Shown: piece by piece, positions 33,442 to 42,256 of the stretch
Layout of the letters: every line of letters starts with the position of its first letter
Position numbering within the stretch: the first letter of the stretch is position 1
NCBI GenBank assembly: GCA_963977135.1
Contig: CAXBNN010000003.1
Location: 306,451 to 370,450 of the forward strand
Source: UBA2040 sp963977135
GTDB taxonomy: Bacteria > Bacteroidota > Bacteroidia > Flavobacteriales_D > Crocinitomicaceae
Reading direction: 5' to 3'
Length of the DNA: 64,000 nucleotides
Made by a program: the position numbers and the translations under genes
The notes under the pieces: model-generated
What the model was told of the DNA's origin: nothing
Databases searched by the model: none
The model's input: the letters and a program-made list of their open reading frames with translations, nothing else

Positions 33442-35103
33442 ATGACGAATAAGTTACTCGCTTTATCACTTGTGATTTCACCATTTTTGTGGTCACAAGA
33501 AAATAACGCAAATGCCCCTTCTATTACGGGGAACATGGAAACAACCTTCCAATACTTAAATGAAGACACTTTAATTGGTGCCAATCGTCCTGCTTCGGTA
33601 GGACTTTTGAATTCCTACATGAACGTTTTTTATCGTCAAGCAGGGTTCAAAGCAGGCGTGCGTTTTGAGTCTTATTTGCCAAGAATTCAAGGTTATCCAA
33701 ATAATTTTGATGGTACTGGTATTGGTATGCGTTATATTGGATATGAGAACGATTTCGTTGATGTAACTTTAGGACATTTTTATGAGCAATTTGGTGGTGG
33801 GCTTTCACTTCGAGCTTATGAGGATAGGGCTTTAGGTTATGATACAGCATTAGATGGTGCTCGAATAATATTACGGCCAGCCAAAGGATTAAAATTCAAA
33901 GGTGTTTATGGCCGCAACCGCTATCAGTTTATTGAAGGAAGAGTGCTCAGCTCTGATGGTATCGTTCGTGGTTTTGATGGAGAATTACATTTCAACGAAG
34001 CGTTTAAAAAGATGTCGTCGTTTCCATTGGATGTTTCTATTGGTGGTTCTTTTGTTTCAAAATTCCAAGAGGACAATTCGGAAGAATTTGTTTTACCACA
34101 AAACGTCGGTACCTACGGTGGTCGCTTAAAACTAAGGTACGATAAATTTACTTTTGATGGCGAATACATCCACAAAGACAATGACCCATCTTCTGATAAT
34201 GCATATATCTACAACTCTGGTCACGCGGCGGTTTTCAATTTTGGTTATTCTCAAAAAGGATTGGGTATTTTAATTTCCGGAAAATCAGTTGATAATTTCA
34301 GTTTCCGTTCAGATAGAGATCAACAGTTGCAAAATCTATTGATTAATTATTTGCCGGCAATGAATAAAACGCATACGTACAATTTAGTTGCCAGTCTTTA
34401 CCCATACGCAACACAGCCAGTTGGTGAAATTGCCTACCAAGCAGAAGTTCTATATACGATCAAAAAAGGAAGCAAATTAGGGGGTAAATATGGTACAGCA
34501 ATCAACGCAAATTATTCTGTTGCCCTCCGACCAATGCAACATACGAATGGATACGACCCAACAGATTCTTCAAGAGTAGTATACAAAGGAAGATTATTCG
34601 ATTCAAGCGACAGTTTGTATTGGCAAGACATTAATGTTTCGATTTCTCGAAAATTCAACCCTAAATTCAACTTGATCTTAAATTATTACAATATCAGTTT
34701 GAATAATGATGTTGCAAAGATTACTACGGATGCAAAAGGTATAATTCATACCAATATCGCAGTTGTGGAGATGGGTTATAAAATCAGTAAAAAACATTCT
34801 GTTCGCGCGGAAGTTCAAGGCTTATTTACGAAAAAAGATAAGGGCGATTGGGCGACAGCTGTTATAGAATATACGATTGCGCCAGGTTTGTTTTTTGGGG
34901 TGATGGATCAATACAATTATTCAAACCCAAATCCAGATTTGCGATTGCATTATCTTATTGGTACCTTTGGTTATGTGCGTGAGGCTACGCGAATTACGCT
35001 TTCCTACGGACGACAAAGAGCAGGTTTGTTCTGCGTTGGTGGAGTTTGTAGATTCGTCCCAGCATCGAATGGTTTAACACTGAATTTCACTCAAAGTTTT
35101 TAA
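33442..35103 (+). CDS. DUF6029-type outer-membrane protein
   Basis: A 553-aa protein with a short signal peptide (MTNKLLALSLVISPFLWSQ) and a long series of amphipathic beta strands, e.g. GNMETTFQYL, FKAGVRFESYLP, VTLGHFYEQFGGGLSLRAYE, FKGVYGRNRYQF and FTFDGEYIHKD, ending LTLNFTQSF with a terminal Phe. The layout matches DUF6029 barrels that accompany TlpA/Omp28 genes in Bacteroidota (recalled, tentative). One base separates it from the Omp28 gene. Confidence 0.8.
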   Translation: MTNKLLALSLVISPFLWSQENNANAPSITGNMETTFQYLNEDTLIGANRPASVGLLNSYMNVFYRQAGFKAGVRFESYLPRIQGYPNNFDGTGIGMRYIGYENDFVDVTLGHFYEQFGGGLSLRAYEDRALGYDTALDGARIILRPAKGLKFKGVYGRNRYQFIEGRVLSSDGIVRGFDGELHFNEAFKKMSSFPLDVSIGGSFVSKFQEDNSEEFVLPQNVGTYGGRLKLRYDKFTFDGEYIHKDNDPSSDNAYIYNSGHAAVFNFGYSQKGLGILISGKSVDNFSFRSDRDQQLQNLLINYLPAMNKTHTYNLVASLYPYATQPVGEIAYQAEVLYTIKKGSKLGGKYGTAINANYSVALRPMQHTNGYDPTDSSRVVYKGRLFDSSDSLYWQDINVSISRKFNPKFNLILNYYNISLNNDVAKITTDAKGIIHTNIAVVEMGYKISKKHSVRAEVQGLFTKKDKGDWATAVIEYTIAPGLFFGVMDQYNYSNPNPDLRLHYLIGTFGYVREATRITLSYGRQRAGLFCVGGVCRFVPASNGLTLNFTQSF

Positions 35104-35104
35104 T

Positions 35105-36013
35105 ATGAAAAAGGCACTTTTAGTTTCGGCAATTTTTGCACTTGTTTTAATGGCTTGTGATAAAGTTGAAAATGCTTATCCACCAAACTTAACAGGTTTG
35201 GACACCTCATTATACCCTAATGACTGGGCAACTTATGTTTACCCAACTTTTACGCCAAATACGAATACGGATAGAAATGTTTTAATTGAAGATTTTACAG
35301 GACATAAGTGCACGTTTTGCCCTCCTGCAGCAGTTATTGCCCACGATTTAGAAGACGCGCACCCAGGAAGAGTTTTTACTTCTGCAATTCATAGTGGTCC
35401 ATTGGGGACTAAAACAGGTTTTCAAGCGACTGACGCAACCATTTTTACGTATGACTTTACTAACCCAGTTGGCCTTGAAATTGGATTGTATTTTGGAACC
35501 ATAAACGGTTCAAATTTCTTTGGTAATCCAAGCGGAAATGTAAGTCGTGTACCTTACAATGGTAAGTATTCTAACGAACCAGTAAAATGGAGTCCTGCAA
35601 CTGACATCATTTTAAATGCGAATGATTTAAAAGTGAATTTGCAGTCTGTTGTAAACTATTACCCATCAACGAAGGGTGCTTTCGTCCACGTAGAAGTTGA
35701 CGTTTTAGATGCTGCACTTACAGATTTATCCTTAGTCGTAGCTTTTTATCAAGACTCTATTGTAAAACCTCAAGCATTTCCAGGGAGTAATGACTTAAAT
35801 TATGTGCACAGAGATTTGTTAAAAGCCCATATCAACGGTAATATGTTTGGACAAACACTTTCAGAAGACAAAAAAGTTAATGGCAAATACTATTACGACT
35901 ATTCATATAGATTACCTGATGAATACCCTGCTGAAAATGCTCATTTTTTGATTTATGTGGTTGACAAATTAACACTTGAAGTATATCAAGTAATTAAAAA
36001 AGAGATCCTTTAA
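35105..36013 (+). CDS. Omp28-related outer-membrane lipoprotein
   Basis: A 302-aa protein. The lipoprotein signal (MKKALLVSAIFALVLMACDK, lipid Cys at 18) is followed by a thioredoxin-like fold with IEDFTGHKCTFCPPAA, where CTFC is a CxxC pair near residue 72. The C-terminal half is the Omp28 beta domain (VVAFYQDSIVKPQ, LLKAHINGNMFG, YSYRLPDEYPAENAH). Omp28 proteins are surface lipoproteins first known from Porphyromonas. It ends the operon. Confidence 0.9.
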   Translation: MKKALLVSAIFALVLMACDKVENAYPPNLTGLDTSLYPNDWATYVYPTFTPNTNTDRNVLIEDFTGHKCTFCPPAAVIAHDLEDAHPGRVFTSAIHSGPLGTKTGFQATDATIFTYDFTNPVGLEIGLYFGTINGSNFFGNPSGNVSRVPYNGKYSNEPVKWSPATDIILNANDLKVNLQSVVNYYPSTKGAFVHVEVDVLDAALTDLSLVVAFYQDSIVKPQAFPGSNDLNYVHRDLLKAHINGNMFGQTLSEDKKVNGKYYYDYSYRLPDEYPAENAHFLIYVVDKLTLEVYQVIKKEIL

Positions 36014-36041
36014 TACCGTTTAAAAAAGAAATCAATTTAGT

Positions 36042-36078
36042 AAACCACCATAGCGATTAGCTGTGGTGGTTTTTTTTG
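36042..36078 (+). terminator. Terminator of the TlpA-DUF6029-Omp28 operon
   Basis: 13-bp stem AAACCACCATAGC/GCTGTGGTGGTTT (one G-T pair) plus T tract. Confidence 0.88.
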
Positions 36079-36195
36079 GGTTATCAATGAAGTTTTAAAT
36101 GGTTAAAAAATGTAAAGGTGGAAAACTTTAACACCAATTTTGTAATACGGCTTGATAGTTTTCGTTACATTGCAAACCGTTATAAAGGGGGAACT

Positions 36196-36390
36196 ATGTT
36201 AGAATTAACTAAAAAAATCTTAGTAAGTGTAAGTTTTGATAGATTGCTTTTTCAGAAAGAGCTAAACAAAGCTTTAAAATGGATCTCGGATACAGAAGAA
36301 TTAAAAACCTTTAAAATGTGGTGCATAGGCGAATTCGGAGCTACTTACCCAAATATTATTAGTCGAGCTTTTTCAGGAGTTGTTGTTTAA
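36196..36390 (+). CDS. Small conserved hypothetical protein
   Basis: A 64-aa protein, MLELTKKILVSVSFDRLLFQ then helices KELNKALKWISDTEELKTFK and WCIGEFGATYPNII. The ATG at 36196 is preferred over 36118 because a GGGGG Shine-Dalgarno-like run lies 7 bases upstream and the extension is AT-rich and noncoding in character. I recall similar ~65-aa proteins beginning 'ML/IELTKKVL..VSFD..LF.KEL.KAI' in Bacteroidota; function unknown. Its stop is seven bases from that of the convergent biotin-carrier gene. Confidence 0.65.
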   Translation: MLELTKKILVSVSFDRLLFQKELNKALKWISDTEELKTFKMWCIGEFGATYPNIISRAFSGVVV

Positions 36391-36396
36391 GTTAGC

Positions 36397-36864
36397 CTAT
36401 TCAAATTCAATTAATACCATTCCTTTATCTACAACCTGTTGCTCAGAAATGAGTATAGCCTTTACTTTACCAATACCTTCCGCTTTCAAGACATTTTCCA
36501 TTTTCATGGCTTCAAGAGACAATATTGGATCGCCAACAGCCAAGCTCTGACCAACTTTAACGGCAAGACTTACAATTCTTCCAGGCATAGGTGCTTTCAG
36601 TTCACTCAATTTTTTGATCTTAGGCTTGTCCATACCCAGCGAAGCGATTAAATCATCCAATTCACCTTTTTTACGAACCGTAAATACACGGTGATTGATT
36701 TTTATTTCCAAAAAGTTGTTCTCAGTGTTCTCGTTAAGAATTTCTCCGTTAAATACTTTTCCTTTATATTCAATAGTGAAGAAACGCTCGTCTTCCCAAT
36801 GAATGGCAGACCCACTTGTTCCCAAAACTTCTTGTCCGTCGATGATCCAATTTTTGCTTGCCAT
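36397..36864 (-). CDS. Biotin/lipoyl-attachment carrier protein (acyl-CoA carboxylase BCCP)
   Basis: A 155-aa protein. The C-terminal 75 residues form a biotinyl domain with the attachment motif LEAMKMEN (Lys acceptor) and the opening APMPGRIVSLAVKVGQ. The N-terminal half is a beta-rich partner-binding region. This length and sequence (MASKNWIIDGQEVLG) fit the stand-alone carrier of acetyl/propionyl-CoA carboxylases in Bacteroidota, where biotin carboxylase and carboxyltransferase are separate. Those partners are not in this window. Confidence 0.9.
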   Translation of the reverse strand: MASKNWIIDGQEVLGTSGSAIHWEDERFFTIEYKGKVFNGEILNENTENNFLEIKINHRVFTVRKKGELDDLIASLGMDKPKIKKLSELKAPMPGRIVSLAVKVGQSLAVGDPILSLEAMKMENVLKAEGIGKVKAILISEQQVVDKGMVLIEFE

Positions 36865-36968
36865 ATTTGTCTCTTTTCTACAAAATTAGAAGAATTGGAC
36901 AATCTTAACTAGATTTCATTGCGGATACTGTTTTTTTTCGTGAGTTTTGTATCTAAAATCGTGATTAA

Positions 36969-39602
36969 ATGAAGAAAATAATTCTCTCCCTTGTCGTTTT
37001 ATCAAGCATTCTGTATGGTTGTGGAAATCAAAAAAATAATTCTATTCCAGCGGAAGATGCAGCGACGGAATCCTATGACATGGATGAAATTGAGGTAGCG
37101 GCAGATGAATTAATTGATGAAGTAGGATCAAACCAAGTATACAGAGCTACGGAAACAGTTTTTACTGATTTAATTCACACCAAATTGGAAGTAAATTTCG
37201 ATTGGTCAAAATCGCGGATGAATGGTGTTGCAAACATAACAGCAAAACCTCACTTTTATCCTTCTGATTCTTTGATTTTGGATGCAAAAGGAATGGATAT
37301 ACTTTCCGTAAAAATGGACGGTAAGGAGCTTACCTACACCTACGGTTCTGACATTTTGAAAATTAAATTAGGGAAAGAATTCAAACGAACGGAGAAATAT
37401 ACAGTTCAAATAAACTATGTTGCTAAACCAGACGAAAGAGCTGAAGGAGGAAGTGCCGCAATCACATCCGATAAAGGATTGTTCTTTATTAACCCAAGAG
37501 GTGATGAAAAAGGCAAAATGCCACAGATTTGGACCCAAGGTGAAACTGAATCGAGTTCTGTATGGTTTCCAACTATCGATGCACCTAACGTGAAAACTAC
37601 ACAAGAGATTTTCATGACGGTTGACGACAAATACACCACGCTTTCAAATGGAAAACTACTTTCCTCGAAGAAGAATACAAATGGCACCCGAACAGATCAT
37701 TGGAAACAAGATTTGCCGCATGCGCCATATTTATTCATGATGGCTGTAGGCGAATTCAAAATAGTTCAGGATACTTATATGAAACCAGATGGGACTAAAA
37801 TGGCCGTTAACTACTACGTAGAAAAAGAATGGGAGCAATACGCAAAAGATATTTTTGGAGAAACACCGAATATGATAGGTTTCTTCTCGAAATTGTTGAA
37901 AGTGGAATACCCTTGGGACAAATACAATCAGATTGTCGTTCGTGATTACGTTTCTGGCGCGATGGAAAACACCGGAGCTGTTATTTTCGGTGATTACGCC
38001 TACAAAACAAAAAGAGAACTTTTAGATGGTAATGACCAATCAACTATTGCTCACGAATTATTTCACCATTGGTTCGGTGATTTAGTTACAGCCGAATCTT
38101 GGTCAAATTTGACATTGAACGAATCTTTCGCTAACTATTCACAATACTTATGGGACGAGCACAAATTCGGACTAAATGAAGCTGACTATCAGGCGAGTAA
38201 TGAAGAAAACGGCTATTATCAATCTGCTCAGATCGGCGGTTACCATGATTTAGTATGGTTTGATTATGAGAATCGAGAACAAATGTTCGATGGACACTCC
38301 TACAATAAAGGTGGTAGAATATTGCACATGTTGCGCAACTATTTAGGTGACGATGCTTTCTTTGAAGGATTAGCAAATTACCTTAAATCAAACGCATACA
38401 AGGCAGCTGAATATCAGCAGTTGAGATTAGCATTCGAAGACGTTTGCGGAGAAGATTTAAATTGGTTTTTCAATCAATGGTATCTTTCAAGTGGTCATCC
38501 AATGCTTTCCGTTGAACAAAGAAATGACGCGGAAGGTCAAAACGTCACGATAACTGTTAAACAAACGCAAAAAGCAGGCGAATTTCCATATTTCCGTTTG
38601 CCGGTTGATGTTGCTGTTTTTGACTCAAATGGCAAAAAAACACACCGAATTTGGGTTGATGGTGAATCAACAGAAGTGATGTTGCCATACAAAGGAACAT
38701 TGAAAGCGGTAGTGTTTGATGAACAAAAAATGTTGCTGGCAAAAATAAAAGAAGAGAAACCTTACGAGCAATACATATTTCAATACTATAATTCCAGCCG
38801 ATACAAAACGAGAAGTCAGTCCTTAGCAGATGGTTTCAAAGCTGGTGATGCTGCCTCTGAACAATTGGTTTTAGATGCATTGAATGATGAGTTTTGGAAA
38901 ATTAGAAGTATCGCAATTGAAAAATCAAGTCAATTAGAAGGTGGAAAAAAAGACATTGCACTTAAGATAATTCAAAACCTTGCTGTGAACGATTCGAAAT
39001 CAGCAGTTCGTTCAGCTGCAACAAACTATTTGGCAGCAAACATGAACAACGGCGAATTGAAAACGGCTCTTTCTTCTATTATCGATAATGATCAAAGTTA
39101 TTTGGTAATCGGTTCAGCATTAAAAAACTTGAGTAAAGTAGACCCAAAAACAGCTATGATAAAAGCAAAGTCATTGGAAAAAGAAGAGTCTACGAAAATG
39201 CTTAGTTCTATTTCACAGATATATGGAACATATGGTGAAGAAGACAAAAGCGGCTATTTCAAAGAAATCTTGACCAATGGGAAATTATCTGGATTTGATG
39301 AATTGAGTACGATGAACTCATTTACTATGTTCAATAGTCGAATGAGTGAAGAGCAAATCGAAAACTCTCTATCAACATATGCTTATCTTAAAGAAAACGG
39401 AGGATATTATACAAAAATGTTCATGGGTCAAAATATTGATTACATGCTCCAGTCCATGGAGGAGAGAAAAGCGACCTTAACGGAAGAAATACTAGAATTT
39501 GAAAAAAATAAGGATGTTGCTCTAGCTGATAAAAACCGAAAAAGATTAGAGAAAATTAATCAATTGACCTTGGCCTTTGAGAACTTGTTAAACCAAGATT
39601 AA
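36969..39602 (+). CDS. M1 family aminopeptidase, lipoprotein
   Basis: An 877-aa protein. The lipoprotein signal (MKKIILSLVVLSSILYGCG, lipid Cys at 18) is followed by an N-terminal saddle domain. The catalytic domain carries the exopeptidase motif GAMENTG (~327) and zinc site HELFHHW with the distal Glu in TLNESFANY (~365-390). The last ~300 residues contain HEAT-like helices (RSIAIEKSSQL, SAVRSAATNYL). It is a periplasmic or outer-membrane-anchored aminopeptidase for peptide scavenging. Usual length for the family; monocistronic. Confidence 0.95.
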   Translation: MKKIILSLVVLSSILYGCGNQKNNSIPAEDAATESYDMDEIEVAADELIDEVGSNQVYRATETVFTDLIHTKLEVNFDWSKSRMNGVANITAKPHFYPSDSLILDAKGMDILSVKMDGKELTYTYGSDILKIKLGKEFKRTEKYTVQINYVAKPDERAEGGSAAITSDKGLFFINPRGDEKGKMPQIWTQGETESSSVWFPTIDAPNVKTTQEIFMTVDDKYTTLSNGKLLSSKKNTNGTRTDHWKQDLPHAPYLFMMAVGEFKIVQDTYMKPDGTKMAVNYYVEKEWEQYAKDIFGETPNMIGFFSKLLKVEYPWDKYNQIVVRDYVSGAMENTGAVIFGDYAYKTKRELLDGNDQSTIAHELFHHWFGDLVTAESWSNLTLNESFANYSQYLWDEHKFGLNEADYQASNEENGYYQSAQIGGYHDLVWFDYENREQMFDGHSYNKGGRILHMLRNYLGDDAFFEGLANYLKSNAYKAAEYQQLRLAFEDVCGEDLNWFFNQWYLSSGHPMLSVEQRNDAEGQNVTITVKQTQKAGEFPYFRLPVDVAVFDSNGKKTHRIWVDGESTEVMLPYKGTLKAVVFDEQKMLLAKIKEEKPYEQYIFQYYNSSRYKTRSQSLADGFKAGDAASEQLVLDALNDEFWKIRSIAIEKSSQLEGGKKDIALKIIQNLAVNDSKSAVRSAATNYLAANMNNGELKTALSSIIDNDQSYLVIGSALKNLSKVDPKTAMIKAKSLEKEESTKMLSSISQIYGTYGEEDKSGYFKEILTNGKLSGFDELSTMNSFTMFNSRMSEEQIENSLSTYAYLKENGGYYTKMFMGQNIDYMLQSMEERKATLTEEILEFEKNKDVALADKNRKRLEKINQLTLAFENLLNQD

Positions 39603-39654
39603 TTGCCGGTTTTTAAATCAAACAAAATTTATCCGTTTTAACTGATAAAAAATT

Positions 39655-39685
39655 ATTGGGTTTTAGGAAAGTTTACATACCTTTG
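39655..39685 (+). promoter_or_regulatory. Promoter of the ATP synthase operon: ATTG-N19-TACCTTTG
   Basis: -33 ATTG at 39655-39658 and -7 TACCTTTG at 39678-39685, with consensus 19-bp spacing. The TTG at 39656, in frame with atpB, is the -33 element and not a start codon. Confidence 0.75.
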
Positions 39686-39715
39686 CGCAAAAATTTGAAG
39701 GTTAATATTTCTAAA

Positions 39716-40882
39716 ATGGCTCAAATGGCTTCGAATAACGGTTTAAAAACATTCATTTTATCACTTTTGGCTTTTGTCTTCACGACGACTTTGTGGGCAA
39801 ACCCAGAGGCGGAAGGCGAACAACACGCTGAAGACAAACCTTTCAACGTCAACGAAATGATCATGCATCACGTTAAAGACGCGCATGAATGGCATTTGTG
39901 GGGGCCTGAGCACGGCGGAACTTCAATTTACTTACCTATTATATTAATGGACGGTGGAATGAAGATTTTTTCTTCTTCTAATTTTTACCACGGTACTACT
40001 GGTTACGCAACAATTGGTGCGGACAACGAACAAGTTACATACATGATGGGCGAGGGCAAAGCTGAAGGTTATGCTCTTTACCACGAAAAAATCTATAAAC
40101 TAGAAAATGGCGAATTGCATTTTGAGGACGGTCACCCGCACAATGCAAAACCAATGAGTTTCTCTATTACTAAAAATGTTGTGTCTCTATTTATGACAGC
40201 ATTGATTGTTTTATTGATCATGTTTGCAGTTGCAAAATATTTCAAGAAAAACGGCGCAGTTGCTCCAAAGGGAATAGCAAAATTCATTGAACCTTTAATC
40301 TTATTCGTTCGTGATGATATCGCGAAAGAAAATATTGGAGAAAAGAAACACATGAAATATGTGCCTCTGTTGTTGACGATTTTCTTCTTCATTTTAACAG
40401 CAAACCTTTTGGGTTCAATTCCATTAATCGGAGCGAATTTAACGGGTAACATTACTGTTACTTTGTTCTTGGCGTTGGTTACTTTCATCGTAACTGTTTT
40501 TTCTGGAAACAAAAATTACTGGGGACACATTTTCTGGATGCCAGGCGTTCCAGTTGCTATGAAGTTTTTCATGGCGCCGATTGAGTTAATCGGAATCTTG
40601 ACAAAGCCATTCGCATTAATGATTCGTTTGTTTGCGAACATTACAGCAGGACACATTATCGTATTAGCATTAATTTCTATCATCTTTATAAATAAAAGCA
40701 CATCATGGGCAGCACTTTCTGTTCCAATGACTTTATTTATTTCGGTGTTGGAATTGTTAGTTGCCTTCTTGCAAGCATACTTGTTTGCAATGTTGTCAGC
40801 GTTATTTATCGGAGCAGCCGTTGAGGAAGGGCACCACGATGATCATGGTCATGAAGAGCATGAAGAAATTGTAATTATTTAA
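39716..40882 (+). CDS. atpB: ATP synthase Fo subunit a
   Basis: A 388-aa protein from the ATG at 39716. It has the long Bacteroidota N-terminal extension: an export-type segment (FILSLLAFVFTTTLWA) and a His-rich periplasmic part (VKDAHEWHLWGPEHG). The core contains at least five TM helices. The essential Arg is in MIRLFANITAGH, next to the c-ring interface, and the last helix runs LLVAFLQAYLFAMLSALFIG. The C-terminus is His/Glu-rich (HHDDHGHEEHEE). First gene of atpBEFHAG. Confidence 0.96.
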   Translation: MAQMASNNGLKTFILSLLAFVFTTTLWANPEAEGEQHAEDKPFNVNEMIMHHVKDAHEWHLWGPEHGGTSIYLPIILMDGGMKIFSSSNFYHGTTGYATIGADNEQVTYMMGEGKAEGYALYHEKIYKLENGELHFEDGHPHNAKPMSFSITKNVVSLFMTALIVLLIMFAVAKYFKKNGAVAPKGIAKFIEPLILFVRDDIAKENIGEKKHMKYVPLLLTIFFFILTANLLGSIPLIGANLTGNITVTLFLALVTFIVTVFSGNKNYWGHIFWMPGVPVAMKFFMAPIELIGILTKPFALMIRLFANITAGHIIVLALISIIFINKSTSWAALSVPMTLFISVLELLVAFLQAYLFAMLSALFIGAAVEEGHHDDHGHEEHEEIVII

Positions 40883-40894
40883 AATCAATATAGT

Positions 40895-41107
40895 ATGTAC
40901 GGAAGTATAGCAGCAATTGGAGCAGGTTTGGCAGTATTAGGTGCCGGTTTAGGTATCGGTAGAATCGGTGGTTCAGCAATGGACGCGATTGCACGTCAAC
41001 CAGAAGCTTACGGAAAAATTCAAACAGCGATGATTATCTCAGCTGCATTGATCGAGGGTGTTGCCCTTTTCGGTGTCGTTGTAGGTTTATTAGGAGCTGC
41101 AAAGTAA
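40895..41107 (+). CDS. atpE: ATP synthase Fo subunit c
   Basis: A 70-aa two-helix hairpin. Helix 1 is Gly-rich (AGLAVLGAGLGIGRIGG) with the polar loop ARQPEAYG. The ion-binding Glu is residue 54 in ALIEGVALFG. The residue after the Glu is Gly, not the Ser/Thr of Na+-binding rings, so protons are the likely coupling ion (inference). A strong 12-bp hairpin follows the gene. Confidence 0.96.
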   Translation: MYGSIAAIGAGLAVLGAGLGIGRIGGSAMDAIARQPEAYGKIQTAMIISAALIEGVALFGVVVGLLGAAK

Positions 41108-41120
41108 TTTCCTTTTCAAT

Positions 41121-41149
41121 ATCTACCGCAACGGTTGGTTGCGGTAGAT
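41121..41149 (+). promoter_or_regulatory. 12-bp perfect hairpin between atpE and atpF
   Basis: Stem ATCTACCGCAAC/GTTGCGGTAGAT with a 5-nt loop, followed by TTGATTTT. It sits 13 bases after the atpE stop inside the operon. It could be a partial terminator or an mRNA 3'-end stabiliser. Confidence 0.75.
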
Positions 41150-41190
41150 TTGATTTTAAAAATTGACATTAAAATTTAAAAAACAAAAAG

Positions 41191-41685
41191 ATGGATTTAG
41201 TATTACCAGATTTTGGATTATTATTTTGGACAGCATTAGTTTTTGCTTTGTTGATGTTCCTTTTGGCTAAATTTGCTTGGAAACCAATCTTAGGAATGGT
41301 TAATGAGCGTGAGCAAAAAATTACAGATGCATTGGCTTTGGCTGAAAAGACCAAAATTGAAATGCAAGCTATGCAAGCACAAAACGAAAGTTTGATTCAA
41401 GAAGCGAGAGCTGAAAGAGACGCTATCGTTCGTGATGCAAAAGAAACGGCCACACAAATGGTAACAGAAGCAAAAAACGGAGCAAAGATTGAAGCTGAAA
41501 AAGTGATGTCAAACGCACGTGATATGATCAACTCTGAAAAAGCAGCAGCAATTTCTGAATTGAAAAATCAAGTTGCTTCTTTCTCTTTGGAAATAGCAGA
41601 AAAAATCGTTCGTGGTGAAATGTCATCTGACGAAAAACAAAAAGCATTGGCTGAGAAAATGGCCGCAGATGTTAACTTGAACTAA
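41191..41685 (+). CDS. atpF: ATP synthase Fo subunit b
   Basis: A 164-aa protein. One N-terminal TM helix (GLLFWTALVFALLMFLLAKF) precedes a long Ala/Glu/Lys coiled coil (~45-150) that forms the peripheral stalk. WKPILGMVNEREQKI is the conserved junction. Single b-type subunit; no b' copy in the window. Confidence 0.95.
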   Translation: MDLVLPDFGLLFWTALVFALLMFLLAKFAWKPILGMVNEREQKITDALALAEKTKIEMQAMQAQNESLIQEARAERDAIVRDAKETATQMVTEAKNGAKIEAEKVMSNARDMINSEKAAAISELKNQVASFSLEIAEKIVRGEMSSDEKQKALAEKMAADVNLN

Positions 41686-41694
41686 GTATAGATC

Positions 41695-42228
41695 ATGAGA
41701 CAAACGAAAGCAGCCATCCGTTATGCAACATCTTTGTTGGAGTTATCTCTTGAAAAAGGGAACCTTGACCAAGTTGCTGCGGACATGAAACACTTCTCTC
41801 AAACAGTTGATGAAAATCGTGATTTGGCTTTGATGTTGACTAGTCCTATCGTTGATGGTGCTAAGAAATCTGAGGTTTTCAAAATGATTTTCGGACAGTT
41901 CGAACCGTTGACAATGTCCTTTTTTGATTTAATTACAAAAAATGGTCGTGAGTCAGTTTTACCAGAAATTGCAGCAGCATTTGACGCGAAAGTAAAAGAA
42001 TACAAAGGAATTTTTCCTGTAGAATTAGTTACTGCTGTCGCTTTAGATGAAGCAACAAAGAAAACAATTCTAGCGAAACTTGATGCTTCCGTAAACGGAA
42101 CACTAGAAGTAACAGAAAAGATTGACCCATCATTAATCGGTGGATATATTTTAAAAATGGGCGACATGCAAATTGACGCTTCCATTTCAAACCAATTGAA
42201 TAATTTAAAACAACGTTTAACTCATTAA
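41695..42228 (+). CDS. atpH: ATP synthase F1 subunit delta
   Basis: A 177-aa protein. The N-terminal helical domain (AIRYATSLLELSLEKGNLDQ) and C-terminal KIDPSLIGGYILKMGDMQID stretch are the two conserved parts of OSCP/delta. It joins the peripheral stalk to the alpha subunits. Nine bases after atpF. Confidence 0.95.
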   Translation: MRQTKAAIRYATSLLELSLEKGNLDQVAADMKHFSQTVDENRDLALMLTSPIVDGAKKSEVFKMIFGQFEPLTMSFFDLITKNGRESVLPEIAAAFDAKVKEYKGIFPVELVTAVALDEATKKTILAKLDASVNGTLEVTEKIDPSLIGGYILKMGDMQIDASISNQLNNLKQRLTH

Positions 42229-42256
42229 TCTTCGGATTAGTGGAATATACCATATT

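Noticed and set aside
39656..39715. TTG start for atpB with 20 extra residues
   Set aside because: The TTG is part of the -33 element of a consensus promoter whose -7 box lies inside the extension.
40132..40512. 126-aa minus-strand frame opposite atpB
   Set aside because: Antisense shadow of a conserved TM-coding region; no independent evidence.
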